A DNA stretch of 64,000 nt, taken from positions 1,814,001 to 1,878,000 of the forward strand of contig NZ_CP022413.2 in assembly GCF_002222595.2 (NCBI RefSeq). The letters are read 5' to 3'. The position numbers were made by a program, and so were the translations under genes. Each line of letters starts with the position of its first letter. Position 1 is the first letter of the stretch. Below the pieces are notes generated by a model, which was given only the letters and a program-made list of their open reading frames with translations, searched no databases and was not told the origin of the DNA. Source of the stretch: Blautia hansenii DSM 20583. Lineage in GTDB: Bacteria; Bacillota; Clostridia; Lachnospirales; Lachnospiraceae. This document shows positions 9,583-19,745 of the stretch, piece after piece.

Positions 9583-10467
9583 CTATTCTTCTGTATTTCC
9601 GAATATTTTACAGCTTTTCTCACAGGCGCTGGTTGTCCCTGCACAGCCGCCCAAAGCGCTTTCTCTCAATTCAAAAGGAAGACATCTTCCTACATGGTAC
9701 ATTGCCTCTGCCATCTCATCAAAAGGAATAATCTGATGAATACCGGCAAGCGCCTGTTCCGCACAAATCAAAGCATTGGATGCACCAATGGAATTTCGGT
9801 TCTGACAGGGGGCTTCCACAAGGCCTGCTATGGGGTCGCAAACTAAGCCCAGCAGATTAGAAAGGGCTCCGGTTGCTGCCCACAAACACATCTTCGGACT
9901 TCCGCCCATCATTTCCACTGCCGCTGCCGCCGCCATTGCAGAGGCTGCTCCTACCTCAGCCTGACAGCCTGCCTCTGCTCCCGATACAGAAGCATTTCGC
10001 ATCAAAAGATACCCCACTGCACCGGCTGTATAAAGTCCGTTTAATAATTCCTCGTCTGACAAATCAAATTCTTCCTGCAAAGCAAAAAGCACGCCGGGGA
10101 CAACGCCGGAAGAGCCTGCCGTAGGAGCTGCCACAATCACACCCATAGAAGCGTTTACCTCTAAAACTGCCATGGCATAGGTCATTGCCTTTGACAGAAC
10201 TGTTCCACAGATGGATTTTCCGCTTAATCTGTGGTTTTCCAGCAGTTTTGCTTCCCCGCCGATTAAGCCTCCCATGGATTTCTGGGGATTTTTTAAAGGC
10301 TCTTTTGCAGAATTTCTCATAATTTCCAAAGCTGTTCTCATTTTCTTCTCTACCTCTGCCTCAGAAATCTTAGAAAACTCTGCCTCTCTTTTTTTCATAA
10401 TCTGAGAAATCGGAAATCCTGTTTCCTGACATAATTCCAGTAATTCTGCTCCGTTATTAAATTCCAT
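9583..10467 (-). CDS. sdaAA: L-serine dehydratase, alpha subunit (Fe-S type)
   Basis: With the beta subunit encoded just upstream it deaminates L-serine to pyruvate and ammonia using an oxygen-sensitive [4Fe-4S] cluster. The 294-residue protein shows the family's long small-residue segments (G-G-L-I-G-G-E-A-K, P-T-A-G-S-S-G-V-V-P-G) and cysteines in the second half that can ligate the cluster (A-E-A-G-C-Q-A-E-V-G, L-V-C-D-P-I-A-G). The C-terminal part has extra cysteines (G-G-C-A-G-T...A-C-E-K-S-C-K). It lies 12 bases downstream of sdaAB. Its presence near serCA fits active serine turnover. Confidence 0.93.
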   Translation of the reverse strand: MEFNNGAELLELCQETGFPISQIMKKREAEFSKISEAEVEKKMRTALEIMRNSAKEPLKNPQKSMGGLIGGEAKLLENHRLSGKSICGTVLSKAMTYAMAVLEVNASMGVIVAAPTAGSSGVVPGVLFALQEEFDLSDEELLNGLYTAGAVGYLLMRNASVSGAEAGCQAEVGAASAMAAAAAVEMMGGSPKMCLWAATGALSNLLGLVCDPIAGLVEAPCQNRNSIGASNALICAEQALAGIHQIIPFDEMAEAMYHVGRCLPFELRESALGGCAGTTSACEKSCKIFGNTEE

Positions 10468-10479
10468 TTCCCATTCCTC

Positions 10480-11151
10480 CTATAACTGCACCAATGTGAT
10501 ATCGGAAACCAGCGGATTTTCTCTTATTCTGTCCAGCACCTTGGCAGGTATTTTCTCATCAGACTCTACAACTGTAAAGGCTGCCGCACCTTTTTCTTCC
10601 CGAAACAGACGCATAAATGCAATATTTACCCCTTCCTCACTTAAAACTCTGGTAATATGAGCCACAACTCCGGGCTTGTCTGTCTGGCTTACGATTAAGG
10701 TGCTGTATTCCCCTGTAAAATCCACTTCTATCTGATTTAATTTTACGATTTTTACTTTTCCCCCGCCAATGGAAACTCCTCGGACAAAAAGCTTCTCCCC
10801 TTTTGTTCCCTCGATTTCCATATCTGCCGTATTGGGATGGATAGCCGCATCCTCCTGCGCAGAAACAGAAAAGCTATAATGAAGTCCCTGCTCCTTTGCA
10901 ATGCTTAAAGAGTCACGAATACGCAAATCATCGGTTTCAAAGCCCATAATTCCGCCTAAAAGCGCCCTGTCTGTACCATGCCCCCGATAAGTTCTGGCAA
11001 AAGAACCATACAGGGTAAAATGCACGCTCTTTATCTCTCCCGGAAACAGCTTTCTTGCCAAAAGAGCCATAGAAGCTGCTCCTGCTGTATGAGAGCTGGA
11101 GGGGCCTACCATATTGGGACCGATTACTTCAAATAAACTGATAAATGCCAT
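10480..11151 (-). CDS. sdaAB: L-serine dehydratase, beta subunit
   Basis: Partner of the alpha subunit. The N-terminal half carries E-V-I-G-P-N-M-V-G-P-S-S-S-H-T-A-G-A, a hallmark of the SDH beta domain. The C-terminal part (about residues 150-223) is an ACT domain with D-K-P-G-V-V-A-H-I. Full length for the split two-subunit form. AGGAGATAG precedes the ATG. Confidence 0.93.
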   Translation of the reverse strand: MAFISLFEVIGPNMVGPSSSHTAGAASMALLARKLFPGEIKSVHFTLYGSFARTYRGHGTDRALLGGIMGFETDDLRIRDSLSIAKEQGLHYSFSVSAQEDAAIHPNTADMEIEGTKGEKLFVRGVSIGGGKVKIVKLNQIEVDFTGEYSTLIVSQTDKPGVVAHITRVLSEEGVNIAFMRLFREEKGAAAFTVVESDEKIPAKVLDRIRENPLVSDITLVQL

Positions 11152-11207
11152 ATTTCTATCTCCTGTTATATTAAAAACTTGCGCTGCTGCACAATTTCCT
11201 GTGAAAT

Positions 11208-11241
11208 GAAAAAGGTACTGTGGTTTTATCCCTCAGCACCT
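11208..11241 (-). terminator. Terminator after yajC
   Basis: An 8-bp stem (11213-11220 with 11234-11241, one G.U on the minus strand), followed on the minus strand by TTTTTCATTTC. It separates yajC from sdaAB. Confidence 0.65.
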
Positions 11242-11251
11242 CTTATTTCTC

Positions 11252-11560
11252 TTATTCTGCTGCACCGTCACTTGCTTTTTCTACTTCAGCGATTGCGCCT
11301 TTTCTCATTGGAATTCTGCAGTTTCTGTTATTTCCGAATTCTACAATAACATCTTCTTCTGTAATATCGATTAAAATCCCATAGAAACCGCTGGTTGTAA
11401 CAACACTGTCACCAACCTCCATAGAAGCCAGCATACTTTTTACTCTCTGCTGCTCTTTTTTCTGTGGACGCATAATCATGAAATACATTAAAAGAAAAAA
11501 TACAATCAATGGTACGAATAAACTAATCATGCTTCCTGCACCTGCTGCTGATAATAACAT
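11252..11560 (-). CDS. yajC: Preprotein translocase accessory subunit YajC
   Basis: A 102-residue single-span membrane protein. A hydrophobic N-terminus is followed by the diagnostic Y-F-M-I-M-R-P-Q-K-K-E-Q-Q-R and the soluble part with V-V-T-T-S-G-F-Y-G, as in the YajC family that associates with SecDF-YidC. It lies downstream of tgt, a common arrangement in Firmicutes, but has its own promoter and terminator. A GGAGGAAG site precedes the ATG. Confidence 0.93.
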   Translation of the reverse strand: MLLSAAGAGSMISLFVPLIVFFLLMYFMIMRPQKKEQQRVKSMLASMEVGDSVVTTSGFYGILIDITEEDVIVEFGNNRNCRIPMRKGAIAEVEKASDGAAE

Positions 11561-11616
11561 CTTACTTCCTCCTGAAAAAATAATCTTTGTCTGTCAGACT
11601 TATAGACATTATTGTT

Positions 11617-11645
11617 ATAATACACAATTTCCGACTTTTCTTCAA
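11617..11645 (-). promoter_or_regulatory. Promoter of yajC
   Basis: On the minus strand TTGAAG (11640-11645), 17-base spacer, TATTAT (11617-11622), giving a leader of about 50 bases before yajC. Confidence 0.6.
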
Positions 11646-11694
11646 GTGGTTTTTCTGTATTTTTCCAATTTTAATACTTTTTTATACCAATTTC

Positions 11695-12831
11695 TCAGTC
11701 TTTCGGACCTGCTGCCATACTCTCTAATTTTTTCTGTTTATATTCCTCATAACAGCCTTCATCAAGGGCATTTCTAATCTCTTCCATCATGGTATTGTAG
11801 AAATATAAATTATGCAGAACACAAAGGCGCATACCCAGCATTTCTTTGGCTTTCAGCAAATGGCGGATATAGGCTCTGCTGTAATGGCGGCATGCAGGAC
11901 ACTGACAGCCTTCTTCAATCGGACGGGAGTCCAGCTCATATTTTGCATTAAACAGATTGATTTTACCGAAGTTCGTATATACATGTCCGTGGCGACCGTT
12001 TCTGCTTGGGTAAACGCAGTCAAAGAAGTCCACGCCTCTGGATACCGCCTCTAAAATATTTGCCGGTGTTCCCACGCCCATAAGGTAAGTCGGCTTGTCC
12101 ACAGGCAGATGCGGAACTACGCTGTCTAAAATGCGATACATTTCCTCATGAGTTTCCCCTACTGCCAAACCGCCTACTGCATATCCGTCTAAATCCATTT
12201 TGGAAATCGTCTCTGCATGGGCAATACGAATGTCATCGTAAATAGCACCTTGATTGATACCGAATAAAAGCTGATGGGGATTTACTGTATCCTCCAAGCT
12301 GTTCAGTCTTGCCATTTCGTCCTTACATCTTTGCAGCCATCTTGTGGTACGGTCAACCGATGCCTGCACATATTCTCTGCTGGCAACACTGGATGGACAC
12401 TCGTCAAATGCCATGGCAATGGTAGAACCTAAATTGGACTGTATCTGCATACTTTCTTCCGGTCCCATGAAAATCTTTCTGCCGTCTACATGGGAGTTAA
12501 AGTAAACTCCTTCTTCTTTTATTTTTCTCAATTTTGATAAAGAAAATACCTGAAAACCGCCGGAGTCTGTTAAAATCGGTTTGTCCCAATTCATAAACTT
12601 ATGAAGACCGCCCAGCTGCTTTACGACTTTATCTCCCGGTCTTACATGCAGATGATAGGTATTAGAAAGCTCCACCTGCGTTTTAATCTCCTGTAAGTCC
12701 ATAGTAGATACAGCGCCTTTAATGGCTGCCGCTGTTCCCACGTTCATAAAAACCGGAGTTTCGATTGTTCCGTGAACCGTTTCCATGCGAGCTCTTTTCG
12801 CTCTGCCTTCCTGTTTTAATACTTTATACAT
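11695..12831 (-). CDS. tgt: tRNA-guanine (queuine) transglycosylase
   Basis: Exchanges guanine-34 in GUN-anticodon tRNAs for the queuosine precursor preQ1. The protein (about 378 residues) has the nucleophile segment D-S-G-G-F-Q-V-F-S-L, the second Asp segment G-V-D-F-F-D-C-V-Y-P-S-R-N-G-R-H-G, and zinc ligands C-Q-C-P-A-C with a downstream His. The ATG at 12831 is preferred because GAGGAAAA lies 8 bases upstream. The alternative ATG at 12852 adds 7 residues and has only a weak site. Confidence 0.94.
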   Translation of the reverse strand: MYKVLKQEGRAKRARMETVHGTIETPVFMNVGTAAAIKGAVSTMDLQEIKTQVELSNTYHLHVRPGDKVVKQLGGLHKFMNWDKPILTDSGGFQVFSLSKLRKIKEEGVYFNSHVDGRKIFMGPEESMQIQSNLGSTIAMAFDECPSSVASREYVQASVDRTTRWLQRCKDEMARLNSLEDTVNPHQLLFGINQGAIYDDIRIAHAETISKMDLDGYAVGGLAVGETHEEMYRILDSVVPHLPVDKPTYLMGVGTPANILEAVSRGVDFFDCVYPSRNGRHGHVYTNFGKINLFNAKYELDSRPIEEGCQCPACRHYSRAYIRHLLKAKEMLGMRLCVLHNLYFYNTMMEEIRNALDEGCYEEYKQKKLESMAAGPKD

Positions 12832-12929
12832 CAATTTTTCCTCTTTTTCCATTCTCTTATTTCTTGCTGTCGTACAGATTATTCTATCATAAGCCTATTT
12901 CAAACGCAATGGCTGTGAAATATTTACGA

Positions 12930-12958
12930 TTGTTTTTTTCGACATTTTGTCGTATAAT
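12930..12958 (+). promoter_or_regulatory. Promoter of the activase gene
   Basis: TTGTTT (12930-12935), 17-base spacer, perfect TATAAT (12953-12958). It is followed by a leader of about 55 bases and a GAGGAGG ribosome binding site. Confidence 0.6.
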
Positions 12959-13022
12959 GACTTTGATTTTTTTATACATATAATAATAAGTAGAAACACA
13001 TACATAGAGGAGGTTTCTGACA

Positions 13023-16000
13023 ATGTCAGAAGATAAAAAAATTAAAAATACCTTTTATACCTTAGGAATTGATATTGGCTCTACAACTGTAAAAATCGCA
13101 ATTTTAAATCAAAAACATCAAATTATGTTTGCTGATTATGAGCGACATTTTGCTGATATTCAAAATACTCTGGCAAGACTTCTTGACAAAGCATATCAGA
13201 CTATGGGAGAAATTTCCGTGATACCCGTTATCACTGGTTCCGGAGGACTTACTTTAGCAACTCATTTAACCATCCCGTTTGTACAGGAAGTAATTGCTGT
13301 TTCATCCTCCTTAGAAGAACTGGCACCTCAAACAGACGTTGCCATCGAACTGGGAGGAGAAGATGCCAAAATCATTTATTTTGAAGATGGCAATGTAGAA
13401 CAGCGTATGAATGGTATCTGCGCCGGTGGTACAGGTTCTTTTATTGACCAAATGGCATCTCTTTTACAGACAGATGCTCCTGGACTTAATGATTATGCGA
13501 AAAACTACAAAGCTCTTTATCCTATTGCAGCCCGCTGCGGTGTTTTTGCAAAAACAGATATTCAGCCTTTAATTAACGAAGGTGCTACAAAAGAAGACTT
13601 ATCTGCTTCTATTTTTCAGGCTGTAGTAAACCAGACAATCAGCGGTCTTGCCTGTGGAAAACCAATTCGTGGGCACGTAGCTTTTTTAGGCGGTCCTCTG
13701 CACTTTCTCTCTGAACTGAAAGCTGCATTTATCCGTACTTTAAAACTGGATAAGGAACACACCATTGTACCTGAAAATTCGCACTTATTTGCCGCAATAG
13801 GTTCTGCTTTAAACGCAAAAGAAGATGCTCCTGCATTTTCTATTACTGCCATGCGTGACAAACTGCAGGCATCTATTAAAATGGATTTTGAAATTGACCG
13901 TATGGAGCCCTTATTTGCTTCTCAACAGGAATATGATGTCTTTAATGAGCGTCAAAGCCGTTATAATGTAAAAACAGCTCCCCTTGATACTTACAGCGGA
14001 AACTGTTATTTGGGAATTGACGCAGGTTCTACCACTACCAAGGCTGCCCTTGTAGGAGAAGACGGTTCTTTGTTGTATTCCTTTTACAGTAACAATAATG
14101 GAAATCCTTTGGCAACTTCCATCAAAGCCATTCAGGAAATTTATAGCCAGCTTCCTGCCGGCGTTAAAATTGCCTATTCCTGCTCTACCGGATATGGAGA
14201 AGCTTTAATTAAGGCAGCGCTTCTGTTAGATGAAGGAGAAGTTGAAACTGTATCTCACTACTATGCTGCTGCCTTTTTTGATCCAGAAGTAGACTGTATC
14301 TTAGACATTGGCGGTCAGGATATGAAATGCATTAAAATTAAAAATCAAACCGTAGACAGCGTACAGCTCAATGAAGCCTGCTCCTCGGGATGTGGTTCTT
14401 TTATTGAAACCTTTGCAAAATCCTTAAATTACAGTGTAGAAGATTTTGCCAAAGCTGCCCTTTTTGCCGAAAATCCTATTGATTTAGGTACACGTTGTAC
14501 TGTATTTATGAATTCCAAAGTAAAACAGGCACAAAAAGAAGGCGCTTCCGTTGCAGATATCTCTGCCGGTCTTGCTTATTCTGTTATCAAAAATGCTCTG
14601 TATAAAGTAATCAAAGTTTCTGATGCTTCTGAACTTGGAAAACATATTGTTGTTCAGGGCGGCACCTTTTATAACGATGCTGTACTTCGAAGCTTTGAAA
14701 AAATTGCCCAGTGCGAAGCTATTCGCCCTGATATTGCAGGAATTATGGGCGCTTTCGGCGCTGCTTTAATTGCCAGAGAGCGTTATGACAAAAATAAGAC
14801 AACTACCATGCTTCCCATTGACAAAATCAATTCTCTGGAATATAAAACCATGATGGCAAACTGTAAAGGCTGTACCAATAACTGCCGCCTTACCATCAAC
14901 AAATTTTCCGGCGGACGCCAATATATTTCAGGAAACCGCTGTGAGCGTGGAATTGGAAAAGAAAAAAACAAAGAGCAAATTCCGAATTTATATGAATATA
15001 AATACAAACGGCTGTTTTCCTACGAGCCTTTAACTCCAGATAAGGCGACACGGGGAAAAGTAGGACTTCCAAGAGTTTTAAATATGTTTGAGAATTATCC
15101 TTTCTGGTATACCTTCTTTACTGAACTGGGATATCAGGTAATACTCTCTCCTACCTCTACACGAAAGATTTACGAACTTGGAATTGAGTCTATCCCAAGT
15201 GAGTCAGAATGTTATCCTGCCAAAATGGCACATGGGCATGTATCCTGGCTGATTAAACAGGGTGTAAACTATATTTTTTATCCCTGTATTCCTTATGAAC
15301 GCCAGGAATTTAAAGACTCTGTAAACCATTTTAACTGCCCAATAGTAACTTCTTATGCAGAAAATATTAAAAATAACATAGATGAACTAAAAAATCCTAA
15401 TATTCGTTTTCACAACCCATTTCTGGCGCTGAGCAGCGAAGAAATTATCACAAAACGTTTAGTGGAAGAATTTCCTGATATTCCTTCCAAGGAAGTAGAA
15501 AAAGCTGCTCATGATGCATGGAAAGAAATGAGAAAATGCAGAAATGACATTATGCGAAAAGGAGAAGAAGTCCTTCGTTATCTTGAAAAAACAGGAAGAC
15601 GAGGCATTGTTCTGGCAGGACGTCCTTATCACATTGATCCGGAAATTAACCACGGTATTCCAGAATTAATTACCTCTTATGGAATTGCAGTACTTACAGA
15701 AGATTCTGTCTCTCATCTTGCTCCTATTGAGCGACCTTTGAGAGTTAATGATCAATGGACTTACCATACTCGTCTATATGCTGCAGCAAATTTTGTAAAG
15801 GAAAAAAACAATCTGGATTTAATTCAATTAAACTCTTTCGGCTGCGGTCTGGATGCTGTAACTACAGATGAAGTCAATGAAATTTTATCTAACAGTGGAA
15901 AAATTTATACCTGCCTGAAAATTGATGAAGTGAATAATCTGGGTGCTGCCAGAATTCGTGTGCGCTCTTTAATTGCTGCACTGAAAGTAAAAGAACAACA

Positions 16001-17276
16001 AAAAATAGAAAGAGAAATACACCCTTCTTCTATTGAACGTGTTTCTTTTACAGAGGAAATGAGAAAAAAATATACTATCTTGTGTCCTCAAATGTCTCCT
16101 ATCCACTTTAATATTTTAGAAGCTGCTTTTAACACTAGTGGTTATCATTTAGAAGTTTTAGGAAACGGAAATAAAGAAGCTGTTGATGTTGGATTAAAAT
16201 ATGTAAATAATGATGCTTGTTATCCATCTTTAATGGTAGTCGGACAAATTATGCAAGCATTACAATCAGGAAAATATGATTTAAACAAAGTGGCAATTAT
16301 CATGACACAGACTGGCGGAGGCTGCCGTGCTTCCAACTATATTGGTTTTATACGACGTGCTTTAGAAAAAGCAGGTATGGCTCATATTCCTGTTATTTCC
16401 CTTAATTTAAGCGGATTGGAAGAAAATCCCGGATTTAAAATAACCGTGAAGCTGGCAACTCGCATTGCTTACGGTGCAGTCTTTGGAGATATTTTAATGA
16501 AATGTCTGTATCGTATGCGTCCTTACGAGGCTGTAAAAGGTTCTGCTAACGACCTTCATAAAAAATGGGAAAAACGTTGCATTACTTTCCTCTCAGGAAA
16601 ACATGTAACCTTCTCTCGCTTTAATCAGCTCTGCCGTCAAATGATACGAGAATTCGATACTCTTCCTATTACAAACGAGAAAAAACCTCGTGTGGGAATT
16701 GTAGGTGAAATCCTAGTAAAATTCCATCCCGGTGCCAATAATCATCTGGTTGAGCTTTTAGAAAAAGAAGGTGCAGAAGCTGTATGCCCTGATTTAATTG
16801 ATTTCATGTGCTACTGCTTCTATAATATGAGTTTTAAATCTCAATACCTTGGTTTCCAAAAGTCTTTTGCTCAGAAGGGTAAACTGGCAATTAAAGCCAT
16901 TGACTTTATCCGAAAAGCTGCTAATGATGAATTTAAAAAGAGCCGGCATTTCACACCTTCCGCTCAAATTGAAAGTCTGGCAAAAATGGCAGAACCTATT
17001 GTTTCCATTGGAAATCAGACAGGAGAAGGTTGGTTCCTTACAGGAGAAATGCTGGAGCTTATTCATGCAGACACCCCAAATATCGTATGCATCCAGCCAT
17101 TTGGCTGCCTTCCTAATCATATTGTAGGAAAAGGTGTGATTAAGGCAATCCGAAAGGATTATCCTCAGGCAAATATTGTGGCGGTAGATTATGATCCAGG
17201 TGCCAGTGAAGTAAATCAGTTAAATCGTATTAAGTTGATGCTTTCCACTGCCTTTAAAAAACTTTCTAATGATTAA
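13023..17276 (+). CDS. Giant 2-hydroxyacyl-CoA dehydratase activase-like ATPase (BcrAD/BadFG twin domains + DUF2229)
   Basis: 1417 residues. Two ASKHA-type activator ATPase domains lie in tandem: the first opens with [10 protein letters not shown] near residue 15, the second with [10 protein letters not shown] near residue 330. Each has a Cys-containing segment resembling the [4Fe-4S] ligands of the activator ([10 protein letters not shown] and A-C-S-S-G-C-G-S-F). The rest resembles the DUF2229/CoA-enzyme-activase region and a dehydratase-subunit-like end, with many cysteines. Such proteins are conserved singletons in Clostridia. By analogy they use ATP to drive low-potential electron transfer to an acyl-CoA dehydratase, but the partner and physiological reaction of this fused form are not established. 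GAGGAGG and a TATAAT promoter lie upstream. Confidence 0.85.
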   Translation: MSEDKKIKNTFYTLGIDIGSTTVKIAILNQKHQIMFADYERHFADIQNTLARLLDKAYQTMGEISVIPVITGSGGLTLATHLTIPFVQEVIAVSSSLEELAPQTDVAIELGGEDAKIIYFEDGNVEQRMNGICAGGTGSFIDQMASLLQTDAPGLNDYAKNYKALYPIAARCGVFAKTDIQPLINEGATKEDLSASIFQAVVNQTISGLACGKPIRGHVAFLGGPLHFLSELKAAFIRTLKLDKEHTIVPENSHLFAAIGSALNAKEDAPAFSITAMRDKLQASIKMDFEIDRMEPLFASQQEYDVFNERQSRYNVKTAPLDTYSGNCYLGIDAGSTTTKAALVGEDGSLLYSFYSNNNGNPLATSIKAIQEIYSQLPAGVKIAYSCSTGYGEALIKAALLLDEGEVETVSHYYAAAFFDPEVDCILDIGGQDMKCIKIKNQTVDSVQLNEACSSGCGSFIETFAKSLNYSVEDFAKAALFAENPIDLGTRCTVFMNSKVKQAQKEGASVADISAGLAYSVIKNALYKVIKVSDASELGKHIVVQGGTFYNDAVLRSFEKIAQCEAIRPDIAGIMGAFGAALIARERYDKNKTTTMLPIDKINSLEYKTMMANCKGCTNNCRLTINKFSGGRQYISGNRCERGIGKEKNKEQIPNLYEYKYKRLFSYEPLTPDKATRGKVGLPRVLNMFENYPFWYTFFTELGYQVILSPTSTRKIYELGIESIPSESECYPAKMAHGHVSWLIKQGVNYIFYPCIPYERQEFKDSVNHFNCPIVTSYAENIKNNIDELKNPNIRFHNPFLALSSEEIITKRLVEEFPDIPSKEVEKAAHDAWKEMRKCRNDIMRKGEEVLRYLEKTGRRGIVLAGRPYHIDPEINHGIPELITSYGIAVLTEDSVSHLAPIERPLRVNDQWTYHTRLYAAANFVKEKNNLDLIQLNSFGCGLDAVTTDEVNEILSNSGKIYTCLKIDEVNNLGAARIRVRSLIAALKVKEQQKIEREIHPSSIERVSFTEEMRKKYTILCPQMSPIHFNILEAAFNTSGYHLEVLGNGNKEAVDVGLKYVNNDACYPSLMVVGQIMQALQSGKYDLNKVAIIMTQTGGGCRASNYIGFIRRALEKAGMAHIPVISLNLSGLEENPGFKITVKLATRIAYGAVFGDILMKCLYRMRPYEAVKGSANDLHKKWEKRCITFLSGKHVTFSRFNQLCRQMIREFDTLPITNEKKPRVGIVGEILVKFHPGANNHLVELLEKEGAEAVCPDLIDFMCYCFYNMSFKSQYLGFQKSFAQKGKLAIKAIDFIRKAANDEFKKSRHFTPSAQIESLAKMAEPIVSIGNQTGEGWFLTGEMLELIHADTPNIVCIQPFGCLPNHIVGKGVIKAIRKDYPQANIVAVDYDPGASEVNQLNRIKLMLSTAFKKLSND

Positions 17277-17292
17277 AAATATGACCTTAAAA

Positions 17293-17339
17293 AGAACTGC
17301 TACATTTGATTTTCTCTTCGAATGTAACAGTTCTTTTTT
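17293..17339. terminator. Bidirectional terminator between activase and flippase genes
   Basis: A 14-bp stem (17293-17306 with 17321-17334, one wobble) is followed by TTTTTTC on the plus strand and an A/T-rich flank on the other. It serves both converging genes. Confidence 0.85.
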
Positions 17340-17340
17340 C

Positions 17341-18975
17341 TTACATAATATGAAGTTTTCTTGTAATCTGTATCAGTTTTCTTCCTCCCGGAAGCCCTGC
17401 CAATTCTTCTTCTCCCGGCTTTGCAAAATACAAATACAGAAGAAAATAGATACATGCACCTAAACCAATAGCCGGTATCAACGCCAAAAGATTTCCTCCC
17501 GGCAAGGCTTTTGTCATCATATAAATAACCTGATAAACTACAAATGCTGCAATTCCCATAGGAACAGCTGCAAAAAGAGCAGGTAAATAAGCAGTTTTCC
17601 ACGGATTTTTGTAATGCAATTCTTTTTTCAATGCTCTATCATTTAAAATACACATTACCAGTGCATAAACAATCATAGCCAGCACCACATTGTAAATTCC
17701 AAAATCTGTCACAAACATCAATACCGTAACTACAACTACATCAACTACCAAAGCAATGGCTGCGTTAATCATAGGGATATTAGCCTTTCCAATTCCCTGT
17801 AATACGCCATTGGAAATGTTGGACATTCCGTTCATAATAACTGTAATTACACCAAGCATCATTAAAAAGCCTGCGGTACCGTCTGTGGACGGAAATAAAA
17901 GTGCAGTAATCGGACCTGCCAGTGCAAAAAGTCCCACACTGCATGGAATAGAAATAAACATACTAAGCCATGTTGCTTTATCAATCTTTTCCTTCGCTGT
18001 TTTTAAGTCCCCTCTGGCATACGCCCCGGAAACCTCCGGCATCATAGAAGTAGGCGCTGTGCTTGACAGGGTAAGAGGAATGTTAATAATGGTTAAAAAG
18101 AACCCACATTCCGCATAAAATCCCTCTACAATGCTTCCTTTTAAGCCCTTCAGCTCTGACACAGAGGTATAAATCATACTGTTAATATAACCGTTTACGT
18201 TATACAAAAAGGCGCTTAAAATAATCGGAGCTACAATCATCACAATGATTTTCATAACATCCTTGTAGCTTTCATCCACCGACACCTTGTCTCTTGCAAT
18301 CTTTCTTTGAATAGTCTTTCTGTTTACCTGATAGACAAACAGCATAAAGATAAGCGCCGTTAAAACACCGGCTCCCGTTCCCAGAGTAGCCCCTGCCGCA
18401 CTCCAGCTTCGCAGCACGTCCGGCTGTGCATCTGCAAAATGATGCACCATAAAATTTGCCATTACCAGAGCTACCACGGCTACAGCAATCTGCTCCAAAA
18501 TCTGAGAAATAGATGTCGGAAGCATATTTCGATATGCCTGAAAATATCCTCGGAAAACACCCAGAATACCGGAAACAAAAATGGTCGGCGCTAAAAACTG
18601 AAGCGCAAGTCTTGCATTTGCCATTCCGTCAGGCACTAAAATCGGAGCGCCTACAATACAGATAACTGCCACAGCTCCGCCTACGATTACCGCATAAAGC
18701 AACGCTCCTTTAAAAATTCTCTGAGCATCTCGATATCTCTTAAACGCAAGTCTTTCTGCCATGATTTTTGACACAGCCTGAGGAATACTAAAGGATGCAA
18801 TCATCAGAAGAATAAAATACACATTCTGTGCAAACTGAAAGCATCCAAAGCTTTCTTTTCCCATTGTGCTTGACAAAGGGCTTTTGTAAATCAGCCCGAT
18901 AATCTTGGAAATCAGCGCAGCAATCATGAGAAAAGAAGCATTTTTCACTAATGTATTATCATTTTTCTTTCCCAT
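17341..18975 (-). CDS. MOP-superfamily flippase, SpoVB/YtgP (MurJ)-like
   Basis: 544 residues with about 14 hydrophobic segments and no signal peptide. It opens with K-N-A-S-F-L-M-I-A-A-L-I-S-K-I-I-G, typical of polysaccharide/lipid II transporters of the SpoVB/YtgP branch. Members flip undecaprenyl-linked peptidoglycan precursors (YtgP/MurJ) or act in spore cortex formation (SpoVB); I cannot choose between the two roles from sequence alone. It begins 2 bases after the ung stop, so the two form an operon. Confidence 0.85.
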   Translation of the reverse strand: MGKKNDNTLVKNASFLMIAALISKIIGLIYKSPLSSTMGKESFGCFQFAQNVYFILLMIASFSIPQAVSKIMAERLAFKRYRDAQRIFKGALLYAVIVGGAVAVICIVGAPILVPDGMANARLALQFLAPTIFVSGILGVFRGYFQAYRNMLPTSISQILEQIAVAVVALVMANFMVHHFADAQPDVLRSWSAAGATLGTGAGVLTALIFMLFVYQVNRKTIQRKIARDKVSVDESYKDVMKIIVMIVAPIILSAFLYNVNGYINSMIYTSVSELKGLKGSIVEGFYAECGFFLTIINIPLTLSSTAPTSMMPEVSGAYARGDLKTAKEKIDKATWLSMFISIPCSVGLFALAGPITALLFPSTDGTAGFLMMLGVITVIMNGMSNISNGVLQGIGKANIPMINAAIALVVDVVVVTVLMFVTDFGIYNVVLAMIVYALVMCILNDRALKKELHYKNPWKTAYLPALFAAVPMGIAAFVVYQVIYMMTKALPGGNLLALIPAIGLGACIYFLLYLYFAKPGEEELAGLPGGRKLIQITRKLHIM

Positions 18976-18977
18976 TT

Positions 18978-19661
18978 CTATATCCCCTGTCTGTTTTCTA
19001 TCTGCCAGTCAATAGGAGCAAGACCATTTTGCTCCAAAAATTCATTGGTTTTGCTGAAATGTCTGCACCCAAAAAATCCTCTGTATGCAGATAAGGGGCT
19101 CGGATGAGGCGCTTCCAAAATTAAATGCTTCGGATTGTTCAGCATACTGTGTTTCATCTGTGCCGGTCTTCCCCAAAGCAAAAATACAATCGGTCTGTCC
19201 TGTTCATTCAATACACGAATTGCTGCGTCAGTAAATTGCTCCCAGCCAATTCCCCTGTGAGAATTTGCCTGATGAGCCCGTACCGTCAATACCGTATTTA
19301 ACATCAGCACACCTTGTCTTGCCCATTTTTCCAAATAACCGTTATCCGGTATATAACATCCGCAGTCATCATGGAGCTCCTGATAAATATTTACCAGAGA
19401 CGGCGGGATTTCCACCTCCGGCTTTACAGAAAAGCAAAGCCCATGTGCCTGTCCGTCATTGTGATAGGGGTCCTGTCCTAAAATTACTACTTTTACCTCA
19501 TCAAGAGGTGTAAAATGAAAGGCATTAAAAATATCATCCGGTGCAGGAAATATCTTTCTTTCCTGATACTCCTGCCCTACTTTTTGAAACAGCTCTTTAT
19601 AATATTCTTTCTTAAATTCCGGCTTTAAAGCTTCCAGCCATTGTCCTTGTAAAGGCGGCAT
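18978..19661 (-). CDS. ung: Uracil-DNA glycosylase, family 1
   Basis: Removes uracil from DNA. 227 residues with the catalytic G-Q-D-P-Y-H (general-base Asp at residue 64), the N-T-V-L-T-V loop, and the His-bearing H-P-S-P-L-S-A-Y-R-G-F-F-G-C, all hallmarks of family 1 UDG. Full length for the family. First gene of an ung-flippase operon. Confidence 0.96.
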   Translation of the reverse strand: MPPLQGQWLEALKPEFKKEYYKELFQKVGQEYQERKIFPAPDDIFNAFHFTPLDEVKVVILGQDPYHNDGQAHGLCFSVKPEVEIPPSLVNIYQELHDDCGCYIPDNGYLEKWARQGVLMLNTVLTVRAHQANSHRGIGWEQFTDAAIRVLNEQDRPIVFLLWGRPAQMKHSMLNNPKHLILEAPHPSPLSAYRGFFGCRHFSKTNEFLEQNGLAPIDWQIENRQGI

Positions 19662-19745
19662 CTGTATTCCTCCTTCTTCTTTTTATCCATCTTTTTAGTT
19701 TAGCAGAATATGTCAAAAAATGCAAACACGTAACCTCTTTTTCTT

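Noticed and set aside
11165..11194. TTGTGC-18-TATAAC promoter before sdaAB
   Set aside because: The start point would leave almost no leader before the sdaAB ribosome binding site, and the -35 is poor.
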